DNA of 38,783 nucleotides from JABFRJ01 sp031379035 (GCA_031379035.1 JANNEU010000019.1:1-38783); one strand, 5' to 3'. Numbered from the stretch's first letter, positions 1-8,120 are shown. Program-made: numbers and translations. Notes: generated by a model from the letters alone, not told the origin.

Positions 1-446
1 GCGGTCGTGGGCCGCTGCTGGTCGAGATCAAGAGTGAATGGACGCCACCGCGGAAGGATTTTTTGCAAAAAATTGCGACCCTGGCACTTGGTTACAAAGG
101 TCCGCTGGCCTTGATGTCGTTCGATCCGGACGTCATGGCTATGATGGCGGTCCTCGCACCGGGCATCCCGCGCGGGATTGTCTCGGGCACCTACGCAGGT
201 CCAGGCTGGCAAGTGGAAACGCTTGGGGCTGAACGCGCTGAACGGCTGACCCATCTGCTGGAGTCGCGCGCCGCCGCGCCTTCATTCTACGCATACGACG
301 TTAACGCGTTGCCTACGGCCGTCATGCGCTATGCCCGCGAGGTGCAGGGTCTGGCTCTCTTCACTTGGACCGTCCGGACGACTGCGGATCGCAAAGCGGC
401 ACAGCAGTGGGCGGATGCCGCAATCTTTGAGGGCGAGGCACCGTAA
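1..446 (+). CDS. Glycerophosphodiester phosphodiesterase, C-terminal part (5' end outside window)
   Basis: The reading frame is open from base 3 and ends at TAA 444-446, so the start lies before the window. The first visible residues, GRGPLLVEIKSEW, match the LLVEIK segment of the GDPD TIM barrel, whose Glu is a metal ligand. This is followed by an ALMSFDPDVM strand-helix segment and a C-terminal ALFTWTVRT strand, as in GDPD enzymes (typical FxxWTVN). The family hydrolyses glycerophosphodiesters to glycerol-3-phosphate and an alcohol. About 147 residues are visible, roughly the second half of a typical 240-300 residue enzyme, and no signal peptide can be judged. It converges on the binding-protein gene that ends at 474, with only 27 bp between them. 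The family call is fairly secure; the substrate is not known. Confidence 0.8.
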   Translation, partial: GRGPLLVEIKSEWTPPRKDFLQKIATLALGYKGPLALMSFDPDVMAMMAVLAPGIPRGIVSGTYAGPGWQVETLGAERAERLTHLLESRAAAPSFYAYDVNALPTAVMRYAREVQGLALFTWTVRTTADRKAAQQWADAAIFEGEAP

Positions 447-473
447 GTGAGCATTAAGCGCGTCAGGTTAGGC

Positions 474-1247
474 TCACGGCCGGCGCATCCCTTTCGCCAT
501 CAAAATCGCATCGGCCTCGGCACCCATCAAATAAGCGATGAGGGCGCGGGAGGCGTCCGCGTCCCGCGCCGCCGCCCCGACACCAGCGGCATAAATCGTT
601 AGGTTCTGGATCTCCGCCGGCAGCGGTCCCACCAGCGTCACGCCTTTGACCGGCAATATTTCACTAATCTGGTGGATGGCGAGATCGGCCTCGCCGCTGG
701 CGACGAGGTCGGCCACATAGCCTCCCGACTTCAGTTTTGCCTTGGCGCGGACGGCTTCAGCGATACCCAGTCTTTCGAGCAGCTTGTCGAAATAGATCCC
801 ACTAGAGCCACCAGCTTTAGGATCAATGTAGGCGACAGCGCGGGCCGCGAGCAGCGCCTGCTTAAATTCCTCGACGGTGCCGATTGGCGGCTTAGCCGCC
901 CCATCTTTGACCGCCACACCGATGCCCACCGCGGCGATATTGGCGTCACTGCCGGCCACCACCTTCGCCTGCTTGGTGAGATCGGCAACAACCGCAGGCG
1001 TGATGATCGCCACGTCAAACGTCTCGCCCGCACCGATGCGGCGTGCCAGATCTCCGGCGGTGCCGTTGTCGATGATCAGTTTATGCCCGGTCTTGCCCTC
1101 AAATCCCGGTTGCAATGAGATGACGACCGCTTTCATCGCGCCTGCCGTCAGCACCTTGATGTCTGCGGCAGCGACCGTGTTGCTGGCTCCGCCAAGTAGG
1201 ATTGTGCAGCAGAGGAGGGCCCAAAGCAGGGTGAAGCGTTTCAACAT
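474..1247 (-). CDS. ModA-like periplasmic substrate-binding protein
   Basis: A 257-residue protein with a clear signal peptide (MLKRFTLLWALLCCTILLGG, cleavage probably near VAAA-DIKV). The mature part begins with the DIKVLTAGAMKAV strand seen in ModA/SBP_bac_11 binding proteins and continues with FDVAIITPAVV and SSGIYFDKLLERLG, all typical of this fold. I chose the ATG at 1247 because the signal peptide starts there; an ATG at 1274 would add nine residues that do not fit one. It is likely to bind a small oxyanion or organic anion, but no ModB or ModC permease gene is nearby. It follows ybaB by 41 bp on the same strand, so it may be transcribed from the dnaX-ybaB unit, in the place where recR often sits. 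The ligand is unknown. Confidence 0.8.
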   Translation of the reverse strand: MLKRFTLLWALLCCTILLGGASNTVAAADIKVLTAGAMKAVVISLQPGFEGKTGHKLIIDNGTAGDLARRIGAGETFDVAIITPAVVADLTKQAKVVAGSDANIAAVGIGVAVKDGAAKPPIGTVEEFKQALLAARAVAYIDPKAGGSSGIYFDKLLERLGIAEAVRAKAKLKSGGYVADLVASGEADLAIHQISEILPVKGVTLVGPLPAEIQNLTIYAAGVGAAARDADASRALIAYLMGAEADAILMAKGMRRP

Positions 1248-1288
1248 CGGGAATTGGCCTCGGGAGCCGCACATGCGGTGGTATCGCG

Positions 1289-1609
1289 TCAGAACAGCTT
1301 CATGCCCGGCGGGATTGGAAGCCCCGCCGTTGCTTCTTGCATTTTGGTTTGCATGAGAACCTCGGCTTTGCCTTTTGCATCGGCGCAGGCCGCAATAATC
1401 AAGTCCTCGAGCATGTCGGCATCCTCGGGTTTCAACAGCGACGGATCAATTTTCATGCCCTTGACGTCGCCCTTACCGGTGAGCGTCGCTTTGACAAGTC
1501 CACCGCCTGATTGTCCCGTCACTTCCATGGCTGCGAGATCGGCCTGCATCTGCTGCATCTTGCCCTGCAGCTCCTGCGCCTTCTTCATCATGCCCATGAT
1601 GTCTTTCAT
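1289..1609 (-). CDS. ybaB: YbaB/EbfC family nucleoid-associated protein
   Basis: A 106-residue protein of normal length for YbaB/EbfC. It starts with MKDIMGMMKKAQELQGKMQQ, the N-terminal helix of the family, followed by the beta-hairpin with the GGGLVKATLTGKGDVKGMKI segment and the helix that contains DLIIAACADA. Family members are dimeric tweezer-like DNA-binding proteins that associate with the nucleoid. A strong ribosome binding site (CAGGAG, 7 bases before the ATG) supports the start. It lies 35 bp downstream of dnaX on the same strand, the conserved dnaX-ybaB pair. The usual third gene, recR, is not present here. Confidence 0.95.
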   Translation of the reverse strand: MKDIMGMMKKAQELQGKMQQMQADLAAMEVTGQSGGGLVKATLTGKGDVKGMKIDPSLLKPEDADMLEDLIIAACADAKGKAEVLMQTKMQEATAGLPIPPGMKLF

Positions 1610-1644
1610 GGTGTCGCTCCTGTGGAGTTATGGATCAGGCGCAC

Positions 1645-3585
1645 TCAACCGTTGGCCTGTTCGTCTGACTTCTTGCGGGGTGTCACCTTGACCGATGTGA
1701 TCTTGGCACCTGGGAACGTTTTCAAAACTTCGGAGACGGCGGGATGTTGTTGCAGGCTTTCGAGCTCTGCGGCGGCTAGCTCGCGTTGGACCTGTCCGAC
1801 CGGCTTTTCGCCGGGCCGCGGGGAAAGCGCGATCATCCAGCGCCGCCCGGTCCAGGCGTTGAGCCGTTCGCGCAGGTGATTGCCGAGTTCCTTGGGTGCT
1901 TTCGGAAGCAGATGGATGTCGATCGCGCCTTGCGCCGCATCGAATTTCACGAGGCTCACGTTTTCTTCGAGGTGGATTTTCAGCAGGCCGTCGCGTTTGC
2001 GGCCAACGAGTTCGATCACGTCCGCGAACGAGCCGACGCGCTCCGGTGCCGCGGGCGCGCCGTGCATGGTGGGGCCGATGTCGGCTTCTTCATCAGAGAG
2101 TTCGTCGTCGGGGTATTCTGCATCCGGCGCACCGGCCGCAGCGTCGGCACCATAGTCGTCCATGGAGGCCACAGGTGGCGGCTCTTGCGATGCGGCGGAA
2201 CTATACGCGCCAATTTTTGCCACCGGCGCTGGCGCGGCCGCCGGTGCGTCTTCCCAAGGTGGCGGTGGCGCAGAGCCGGTCGATGGCGCGGGCTTTGGCG
2301 CGGTCGCGACAGGCCGGGGGACCGGGGCTGCGTTGATGGGCCCGCGCGGTTCGGCTTGTGACGCCGCCGGGCTCACCGGTGCATGGCCAGTCATCGCACC
2401 GCCGTTGCCCAAGGCACGGATCAGTTCATCGGGCGCCGGCAGATCGGCCGTATAGGCGAGACGGATCAGCACCATTTCAGCTGCGGCCAGCGGCTGGCCA
2501 GATTTCTGGGTTTCTTCGAGGCCCTTGAGCAGCATTTGCCACGCGCGGGAGAGAATGCCGATCGAGAGCTTGCCGGCCATCTCGGTCGCACGGCCGCGTT
2601 CTTCTGGCGACAGATCCTCGCCGGCAGACTGTGCACCGGCGATCTTGGCGCGGGTGACCAGATGCACGGCTTCCCCGACGTCGGCCAGGACTTGCGACGG
2701 CTCCGCGCCATCGTGGTGAAGGCTAGCGAGTGCCGTGATGGCGTCTCCCGCTCGCCCACCAAGCACGTGCTCCAGCAGGTCAAAGATGCGACCACGATCA
2801 GCGAGGCCGAGCATGGCACGGACGTCAGGTGCTGTAACCTTGCCAGAGCTCATGGCAATGGCTTGGTCGAGGATCGACAGTCCGTCGCGGACAGACCCTT
2901 CAGCGGCGCGGGCTATGAGAGTGAGTGCGTCGTCGGCAGCCTCAGCCCCCTCTGACGCGATGATTTTCTTGAAATGCGCGGCGAGTACGGGGCCTTCGAC
3001 GCGCCGCAAGTCAAAGCGCTGGCAGCGCGACAGCACCGTGACCGGAACTTTGCGGATCTCGGTCGTGGCGAAGACGAACTTCACATGCTCAGGCGGTTCT
3101 TCGAGCGTTTTCAGCAACGCGTTGAACGCGTTTTTCGAAAGCATGTGGACCTCGTCGATGACGAAGACCTTCATGCGGGCAACAAGCGGCTTGTAGCGCG
3201 CGCTCTCAATGATCTCGCGCACGTCATCGACGCCGGTGTTGGAGGCGGCGTCCATTTCGACGACGTCGGGATGACGGCTCTCCATGATGTCGGCGCAGTG
3301 GCGGCCGAGCTCAGGCATATCGATGGTGGGCTTGGTAATGCCCTCGCGCTCGTAGTTGAAGGCGCGAGCAAGGATGCGGGCGGTCGTCGTCTTGCCGGTC
3401 CCACGCACGCCGGTCAGCATATAGGCTTGCGCAATGCGGCCTGTGACAAAGGCATTGCGCAGCGTCTGGATCAAGGCGTCTTGCCCGATCAGGTCGTCGA
3501 ACGTCCGCGGCCGGTATTTCCGCGCCAGCACCACGTAGGGCTTGGCAGGGGCGGCCGGCATATCGGAAGTGGGTTTTTTCGCCAT
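1645..3585 (-). CDS. dnaX: DNA polymerase III subunit gamma/tau
   Basis: A 646-residue clamp-loader ATPase. Residues 14-25 hold the family opening VVLARKYRPRTF. The Walker A motif GVRGTGKTT is at about 59-67, Walker B is VFVIDEVHMLS, sensor 1 is FVFATTE, and the SRC motif is in VLSRCQRFDLRRV. A Pro/Ala-rich linker follows, then a C-terminal tau-type domain from about residue 510. The zinc module of the E. coli protein (four Cys) is reduced to one visible Cys in ELGRHCADI. I placed the start at ATG 3585 (MAKKPTSDMP). An upstream in-frame start at 3699 would run into the SRP RNA gene and adds unconserved sequence. Divergent from nothing close, it is followed by ybaB. I see no clear A-rich slippery heptamer for making a separate gamma form. 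Confidence 0.95.
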   Translation of the reverse strand: MAKKPTSDMPAAPAKPYVVLARKYRPRTFDDLIGQDALIQTLRNAFVTGRIAQAYMLTGVRGTGKTTTARILARAFNYEREGITKPTIDMPELGRHCADIMESRHPDVVEMDAASNTGVDDVREIIESARYKPLVARMKVFVIDEVHMLSKNAFNALLKTLEEPPEHVKFVFATTEIRKVPVTVLSRCQRFDLRRVEGPVLAAHFKKIIASEGAEAADDALTLIARAAEGSVRDGLSILDQAIAMSSGKVTAPDVRAMLGLADRGRIFDLLEHVLGGRAGDAITALASLHHDGAEPSQVLADVGEAVHLVTRAKIAGAQSAGEDLSPEERGRATEMAGKLSIGILSRAWQMLLKGLEETQKSGQPLAAAEMVLIRLAYTADLPAPDELIRALGNGGAMTGHAPVSPAASQAEPRGPINAAPVPRPVATAPKPAPSTGSAPPPPWEDAPAAAPAPVAKIGAYSSAASQEPPPVASMDDYGADAAAGAPDAEYPDDELSDEEADIGPTMHGAPAAPERVGSFADVIELVGRKRDGLLKIHLEENVSLVKFDAAQGAIDIHLLPKAPKELGNHLRERLNAWTGRRWMIALSPRPGEKPVGQVQRELAAAELESLQQHPAVSEVLKTFPGAKITSVKVTPRKKSDEQANG

Positions 3586-3682
3586 GGCCGGCCCTATCGG
3601 AGGGCCGCACAGGAGCGGCCTCGTCGCGCCCGGCTCCTCGTCACGTCCGGTTCGCGGAACGCGTGTTGGACGCGACTGTAAG

Positions 3683-3779
3683 AAAAGAGAGGCTGGCACG
3701 ACCCGGCTCGGGCTCGTTGGGGCTGCTTCCTTCCGGACCTGACCCGGTTGGCGAGTGATCCGTCCGCACCAACCTCTCC
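3683..3779 (-). ncRNA. ffs: Signal recognition particle RNA, small bacterial type (4.5S)
   Basis: Read on the minus strand, this 97-base region contains the SRP RNA core GGTCAGGTCCGGAAGGAAGC (tetraloop GGAA and asymmetric loop), the most conserved part of the molecule. The ends pair: 5' GGAGAGGTTGG with 3' CCAGCCTCTC, giving a closing stem. The transcript then meets TTTT at 3686-3683, a short terminator-like U tract. Boundaries come from this stem and from the promoter just upstream. Bacterial SRP RNA binds Ffh and guides nascent membrane proteins to FtsY. It sits 97 bp upstream of the dnaX start on the same strand, an arrangement common in alphaproteobacteria. Confidence 0.95.
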
Positions 3780-3786
3780 AAAGGCG

Positions 3787-3815
3787 TATCTATAGACGGC
3801 CCGCCCCAAGTGCAA
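3787..3815 (-). promoter_or_regulatory. Predicted sigma-70-type promoter of ffs
   Basis: On the minus strand there is a -35-like TTGCAC (3815-3810), a 17-base spacer, and a -10-like TAGATA (3792-3787). The -10 ends 7 bases before the first base of the predicted SRP RNA at 3779, which is the expected distance to a start site. An overlapping TATAGA gives an alternative -10 with a 15-base spacer. This is a sequence match only. Confidence 0.6.
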
Positions 3816-3881
3816 CCCGGCGCAACAAAATGTCCCCCGCCCGCTCTTGACCGTCCCCGCCGCGCGGCTGTCCATGGCGCT

Positions 3882-4883
3882 TCAGCCCGCCCGTTGCCCC
3901 AACACCTGCCAATTCACCACATTGGCCTCGATGATCCGGTTGTCGAACACCGACAGCACGTTCTCGACGGCTGCAATCGACATGCGTTCGACAGATTCGG
4001 TGGTGACGCCGGCCATATGGGCTTGGAAGACGACGTTTGGCAGTTGAAACAGCGGATGGTCTTTAGGCGGCGGCTCGCGCAGCAGCACGTCAAGGCCCGC
4101 GCCGGCCAGCTTCTTAGTCTTCAGGGCCGTGTAGAGCGCGTCTTCATCCACCAAGCCGCCGCGTGCGGTGTTGATCAGGATCGCGCTGGGCTTCAGCAGG
4201 GCCAGCCGGCGCGCATCCATCATGCCCATGCTGTCGGGTGTGCGCGGGCAATGGATGGTGACGACATCGACGAGCGGCAGGGCGTCGTCGAGTTGTCCAA
4301 CCGGCGTCGCGCCCAGGGCTTCGATCTTATCCGGTGCCAGGAACGGATCGAACACGTGCACGTCCATCTCCATGGCGATGGCACGCTTGACCACGCGGCT
4401 ACCGATGCGGCCGCAGCCGATCACCAGCATGGATTTGCCGAAGATATCGCCGGGCATGGTGGTCATGCGATCCAACCAGCGACCCTCGCGAACGAGGCGG
4501 TCCTGATCGTTGCTGCGCTTGATGAGCTGGAAGAGCATGTGGAACGCCTGCTCGGCGACCGAGGGCGAATTGGCGGTGCCAGCCGTCATCAGCGGAATGC
4601 GGCGCGGCTCCAAGGAAGGAATATCGATCATGTCGAAGCCGACGCCGACCCGGGCGACGACTTCCAGCGCCGGCGCTGCCGTAAGCTCCGGCACGCTGAT
4701 GGCCTGGACGCCCAGCACGACTGCATGGACGTTCGGATTGGCTTGCAAAACGGCGCAGAACTCTGCGCCAGTAATGTTTTGTGGGAACGGGATCTGCTTC
4801 ACGTCAGGGCGTTGTGCCAAGAGCGCACGGCCGCCCTTGCCGAGCGTATCGATAAAGGCAACGCCTTTGGTGTTCTCGGTCAT
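3882..4883 (-). CDS. D-isomer-specific 2-hydroxyacid dehydrogenase
   Basis: A 333-residue NAD(P)-dependent dehydrogenase of normal family length. The Rossmann motif VIGCGRIGSR is at residues 154-163. The catalytic triad is visible: Arg241 in NTARGG, Glu270 in LLREPP, and His289 in QAHMAG, so it should be active. The family reduces 2-oxoacids to D-2-hydroxyacids or the reverse (phosphoglycerate, glyoxylate/hydroxypyruvate, lactate). The sequence does not carry the extra ACT domain of many serA enzymes, so 3-phosphoglycerate is not the obvious substrate. It is divergent from the sulfhydrylase gene at 5054, with a 170 bp gap. The substrate remains unassigned. Confidence 0.92.
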   Translation of the reverse strand: MTENTKGVAFIDTLGKGGRALLAQRPDVKQIPFPQNITGAEFCAVLQANPNVHAVVLGVQAISVPELTAAPALEVVARVGVGFDMIDIPSLEPRRIPLMTAGTANSPSVAEQAFHMLFQLIKRSNDQDRLVREGRWLDRMTTMPGDIFGKSMLVIGCGRIGSRVVKRAIAMEMDVHVFDPFLAPDKIEALGATPVGQLDDALPLVDVVTIHCPRTPDSMGMMDARRLALLKPSAILINTARGGLVDEDALYTALKTKKLAGAGLDVLLREPPPKDHPLFQLPNVVFQAHMAGVTTESVERMSIAAVENVLSVFDNRIIEANVVNWQVLGQRAG

Positions 4884-5053
4884 CTGAGCGGGTCCCCTGA
4901 TTTCATCTGGCTAATACGATACCGGCCAAGGTAGTTTGGAGACGGGCGCTTGCAAATAGGGTTCAGGGTCGGCCATTGTTCGCTATTGGCAGCGCAGACA
5001 GCCGCTGACTGCATAGAGTTTTCGTATTTTACAACTCGAACGAGGTTCCCCGT

Positions 5054-6337
5054 ATGTCGACTCCCGCGACACCCCCCGGTTTTGCCACTCTTGCCATCCA
5101 CGCTGGTGCCTCTCCCGATCCAACCACCGGCGCACGCATTACGCCGATTTATCAGACCGCAGCCTATGTCTTCAACGATGTCGATCACGCGGCGTCGCTA
5201 TTTGGCCTTGAGGCGTTCGGCAACATCTACACGCGCATCGGCGGGCCCACGCAATCGGTGCTGGAGGCCCGTGTGGCGGCGCTGGAAGGCGGGACGGCGG
5301 CGCTGGCAGTGGCCTCAGGGCATGCGGCGCAGGTGATTGTGTTTCACACGCTGATGGAGCAGGGCGACACGTTTGTCGCCGCACGCCAGCTCTACGGCGG
5401 CTCGGTCAATCAGTTCAATCACGCGTTCAAGAAATTTGGCTGGGGCGTCGAGTGGGCCGATGGCACCGATCCCGAGAGCTTTGAGCGTGCCATCACGTCG
5501 ACAACGCGTGCGATTTATTGCGAAAGCATCGCCAACCCGGGCGGCGTCGTGATCGATCTCGACGCCATCTCGAAAATCGCCAAGAAACACGGACTGCCGT
5601 TGATCGTCGACAATACGATGGCCTCGCCGTACTTGTGCCGCCCGAAAGATCACGGTGCCGACATCGTCGTCCATTCGCTGACGAAGTTCCTTGGCGGGCA
5701 TGGCAACTCGATCGGCGGGATTATTGTCGATTGCGGCACCTACGACTGGCTCAAGGCCAAGCATAAGTACAAGACGCTTGTTGAGCCAAACCCCAGTTAC
5801 AATGGCATGAAACTGGCCGAGACGTTCGGCAATTTCTCATTTGCGATTGCCTGCCGGGTGATGGGGCTGCGCGATCTCGGGCCGGCGATTGCGCCAATGA
5901 ATGCGTTCTTGATTCTGACCGGCATCGAGACGTTGCCGCTGCGCATGGAGCGGCATTGCTCCAACGCGCTGGCCGTAGCCCAGCACTTGGCCAAGCATCC
6001 GAAGGTGGCGTGGGTGAACTATGCCGGCCTGCCGACCGCCAAGGATCACGCCATCCAGAAGCGGATTTCGCCGAAGGGGGCGGGTGCCGTGTTCACGTTC
6101 GGGCTGAAGGGTGGCTACGATGCCGGCGTCAAGCTGGTGTCAGGCGTCAAGATGTTCTCGCATCTGGCCAACATCGGCGATACGCGGTCGCTGATTATTC
6201 ATCCAGCGTCGACGACGCACCGTCAGCTCACAGACGCGCAGCGTGTGGCGGCAGGGGCCGGGCCGGATGTGGTACGGTTGTCCATCGGCCTCGAAGACAT
6301 TGCCGATATTATCGCCGATCTCGACCAGGCGCTTTGA
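5054..6337 (+). CDS. metY: O-acetylhomoserine aminocarboxypropyltransferase/sulfhydrylase (Cys/Met metabolism PLP enzyme)
   Basis: A 427-residue fold-type I PLP enzyme. It opens with GFATLAIHAG and has PIYQTAAYVF, the TRIGGPTQSVLE loop, ALAVASGHAA, and the PLP-lysine segment HSLTKFLGGHG with Lys211. The length (about 430) and the insert after the lysine (GTYDWLKA... and NPSYNGMKL) fit O-acetylhomoserine sulfhydrylases better than the shorter MetB/MetC enzymes (about 390). The reaction is O-acetylhomoserine plus sulfide or methanethiol to homocysteine or methionine. The ATG at 5054 has ACGAGG 7 bases upstream. I looked for a SAM-II riboswitch in the 170 bp leader and could not support one. A related homocysteine-forming or gamma-lyase activity cannot be excluded. 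Confidence 0.9.
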   Translation: MSTPATPPGFATLAIHAGASPDPTTGARITPIYQTAAYVFNDVDHAASLFGLEAFGNIYTRIGGPTQSVLEARVAALEGGTAALAVASGHAAQVIVFHTLMEQGDTFVAARQLYGGSVNQFNHAFKKFGWGVEWADGTDPESFERAITSTTRAIYCESIANPGGVVIDLDAISKIAKKHGLPLIVDNTMASPYLCRPKDHGADIVVHSLTKFLGGHGNSIGGIIVDCGTYDWLKAKHKYKTLVEPNPSYNGMKLAETFGNFSFAIACRVMGLRDLGPAIAPMNAFLILTGIETLPLRMERHCSNALAVAQHLAKHPKVAWVNYAGLPTAKDHAIQKRISPKGAGAVFTFGLKGGYDAGVKLVSGVKMFSHLANIGDTRSLIIHPASTTHRQLTDAQRVAAGAGPDVVRLSIGLEDIADIIADLDQAL

Positions 6338-6350
6338 CAACCAACTGTGC

Positions 6351-6376
6351 CGCCGTCCCGCCCTGGCGGGGCGGCG
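6351..6376. terminator. GC-rich hairpin between convergent genes
   Basis: A near-perfect inverted repeat (CGCCGTCCCGCC with GGCGGGGCGGCG, one G-T wobble) lies between the stop of the sulfhydrylase gene at 6337 and the stop of the small membrane gene at 6387. It is well placed to end transcription from both sides. There is no T tract on either side, so it may work with Rho or only protect mRNA ends. Confidence 0.4.
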
Positions 6377-6386
6377 CAGCGGCACG

Positions 6387-6632
6387 TCAGCCGCGGTGCA
6401 ACTCTTCCATCACATCCGGCAGCACGCAGCCAACCTCATGAATGACAAAGGCAGTGAGCGTTCCGACCAGCGCGCCGGCGGCGATGACATAAAGCGGCCC
6501 GTTCGCAACCTCTCCGGCAATGGTGATCATGTGCCCAAGGATGAGAAACGCCGCTGCAAGCGCGACGGCTCCAGCGGCCAGGAAGATTGTGAACAGCCCA
6601 GCCGTAACACGGCGCTCAGACAGAAAACGCAT
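6387..6632 (-). CDS. Small two-helix membrane protein, unknown function
   Basis: An 81-residue protein with two predicted membrane helices: about residues 11-37 (LFTIFLAAGAVALAAAFLIL) and 46-66 (LYVIAAGALVGTLTAFVI). A short basic N-terminus (MRFLSERR) and an acidic C-terminal tail (DVMEELHRG) suggest that both ends face the cytoplasm. I do not recognise a family. It is convergent with the sulfhydrylase gene and divergent from the DctP gene at 7017. The gap to that gene contains a palindromic operator-like site. Confidence 0.6.
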   Translation of the reverse strand: MRFLSERRVTAGLFTIFLAAGAVALAAAFLILGHMITIAGEVANGPLYVIAAGALVGTLTAFVIHEVGCVLPDVMEELHRG

Positions 6633-6724
6633 ACCCTAGTCCTCTCGCACGCGACTGGAACACCTGCGCGCCCGTATGCTGATTTAGACGCAAATTGGAG
6701 GTGGTTGACAAGCGGTAAATTTGG

Positions 6725-6750
6725 GACAGCAACTGTCTTAAAATGAGACA
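6725..6750. promoter_or_regulatory. Overlapping palindromes, candidate operator
   Basis: GACAG-CAA-CTGTC (6725-6737) is a perfect 5+5 palindrome. It overlaps TGTCT-N7-AGACA (6734-6750), another perfect 5+5 palindrome, so the TGTC half-site occurs three times in alternating orientation. The site lies in an AT-richer part of the gap between the divergent genes starting at 6632 and 7017. Such clustered half-sites are typical of dimeric repressors. No regulator gene is adjacent, so the binder is unknown. Confidence 0.4.
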
Positions 6751-6928
6751 AGGCAATGTGTTAACGTTGCCGAAGACCTTAAGATTGGCAGCAAGTGCGA
6801 CCCTCGAAGCGCGCCGTGGCGATGGCCGCAGACCCGCTGCCGCGACGGCTTGAGCAGGTCAATTGCAGCGGGTTCCGAACGCCCAGAGCAGTGCCGGCGC
6901 AGGTCTGAGAGCAGTGTCAGCGCAACTC

Positions 6929-6957
6929 TTGTCCGACCTGCCTTGCTCGGCCATAGT
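6929..6957 (+). promoter_or_regulatory. Candidate promoter for the DctP gene
   Basis: TTGTCC (6929-6934), a 17-base spacer and CATAGT (6952-6957), each matching 4 of 6 consensus bases. It ends 59 bases before the ATG at 7017. This is a weak match judged by eye. Confidence 0.3.
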
Positions 6958-7016
6958 GTTTGCGCACGGTGGGCATAGGCCTCGTTGCCAAAAGATTCGA
7001 TCATCGGGAGGACTAC

Positions 7017-8033
7017 ATGCCCATCGACCGCCGTTCAGCGATCAAGACAACTCTTGCCGGCGCGGTATTCGCCCCAGCCGTTCTGCGCGTTACCACTGTG
7101 CACGGCGCGGAATTCACGCTGAAATATGCCAATAACTCGCCCGTAACCCATCCGCTGGTGATCTGGACCAAACAGGCCATCGAATCCATCGCCAAGGAAA
7201 GTGGCGGTAAAGTCGAGATACAAATGTTCCCCAACAACCAGTTGGGCTCCGACACCGATATGTTGAGCCAGCTCCGCTCGGGTGCCATTGAGTTCTTCAC
7301 ACTATCGCCACTGATCCTGCAGACGCTCGTCCCCAAGGCAGCGATCAGCGGTATCGGTTTTGCGTGGCCTGGCTACGACAAAGTCTGGCCAGCCATGGAC
7401 GGCGAACTCGGTGCCTTTGTGCGCGCTGAGATCGCCAAGTCGGGCCTGCATACCTTCGAAAAGATGTACGACAATGGCTTCCGACAGATCACCTCGTCCA
7501 CCAAGCCCATCAATACACCGGCCGATCTTGATGGCTTCAAGATCCGCGTCCCACCGAGTCCCCTATGGACCTCCATGTTCAAGGCCTTTGGTGCGGCACC
7601 TGCCCCGTTGAACTTCTCGGAGGTGTATTCCGCCCTGCAGACGAAAGTGTTCGAAGGTCAGGAAAACCCGCTGGCGATTATCGCGGCGGCCAAGCTCTTT
7701 GAAGTTCAAAAGTATCTCGCCAAGACCAACCACATGTGGGACGGATTCTGGTTCCTCGCTAACGGCAAGATGTGGGCCGGACTGCCGAAAGATGTGCAGA
7801 CAGTCATTGCCAAGGGCTTCAACGATCACGCCATCAAGCAGCGCGAGGAGATTGCCAAGCTCAACGCCTCGCTGGAGAAGGAACTGTCCGAGAAAGGACT
7901 GACCTTCAACGCCGTCGACAACGCCAAGTTCCGCGAGAAACTGGCAGCCGGCGGTTTCTACAAGGAATGGCAGGAGAAGTTTGGCCCGGAAGCTTGGGGT
8001 TTGCTGGAAAAATATGCCGGCAAGATCTCCTGA
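7017..8033 (+). CDS. TRAP transporter DctP-type periplasmic binding protein
   Basis: A 338-residue DctP-family protein. The N-terminus MPIDRRSAIKTTLAGAVFAP has a Tat-like RR pair followed by a hydrophobic stretch, so export is likely. The mature part shows FTLKYANNSPVTHP, then PNNQLGSDTDMLSQL, the conserved FKIRVPPSP segment whose Arg normally salt-bridges the ligand carboxylate, and VFEGQENPLA. The ATG at 7017 has a strong CGGGAGG 6 bases upstream; an in-frame start at 6960 lacks one. TRAP systems need DctQ and DctM membrane partners, and neither is present on either side, so it is an orphan here. The ligand is probably an organic acid. Confidence 0.9.
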   Translation: MPIDRRSAIKTTLAGAVFAPAVLRVTTVHGAEFTLKYANNSPVTHPLVIWTKQAIESIAKESGGKVEIQMFPNNQLGSDTDMLSQLRSGAIEFFTLSPLILQTLVPKAAISGIGFAWPGYDKVWPAMDGELGAFVRAEIAKSGLHTFEKMYDNGFRQITSSTKPINTPADLDGFKIRVPPSPLWTSMFKAFGAAPAPLNFSEVYSALQTKVFEGQENPLAIIAAAKLFEVQKYLAKTNHMWDGFWFLANGKMWAGLPKDVQTVIAKGFNDHAIKQREEIAKLNASLEKELSEKGLTFNAVDNAKFREKLAAGGFYKEWQEKFGPEAWGLLEKYAGKIS

Positions 8034-8059
8034 TCGCACAAGAGTGCACGCACGCAGGC

Positions 8060-8096
8060 ATGCGGCCGGGGCGACCCCGGCCGCATCGTCCGTTTT
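8060..8096 (+). terminator. Rho-independent-like terminator after the DctP gene
   Basis: A perfect 12 bp stem (ATGCGGCCGGGG / CCCCGGCCGCAT) with a CGA loop at 8060-8086, followed 6 bases later by TTTT at 8093-8096. The T tract is short and slightly displaced, but the stem is very strong. It separates the DctP gene from the ABC ATPase gene. Confidence 0.6.
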
Positions 8097-8120
8097 ATGG
8101 CACCGGGCGCCGGCGGAGCG

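Larger units (their letters stand above)
6633..7016. other. Divergent intergenic region with regulatory signals
   Basis: A 384 bp gap between the small membrane gene (minus) and the DctP gene (plus). No reading frame here looks like a gene. It contains a pair of overlapping palindromes at 6725-6750 and a candidate promoter at 6929-6957, listed separately. A TTGACA at 6705-6710 has no convincing -10 partner at normal spacing. Confidence 0.6.

Noticed and set aside
3586..3699. Longer dnaX start at 3699
   Set aside because: The added residues overlap the SRP RNA gene and do not look like DnaX. The family sequence begins shortly after Met at 3585.
4884..5053. SAM-II or similar riboswitch before metY
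   Set aside because: Such elements are common before this gene in alphaproteobacteria, but I could not find the conserved pseudoknot segments in this leader.
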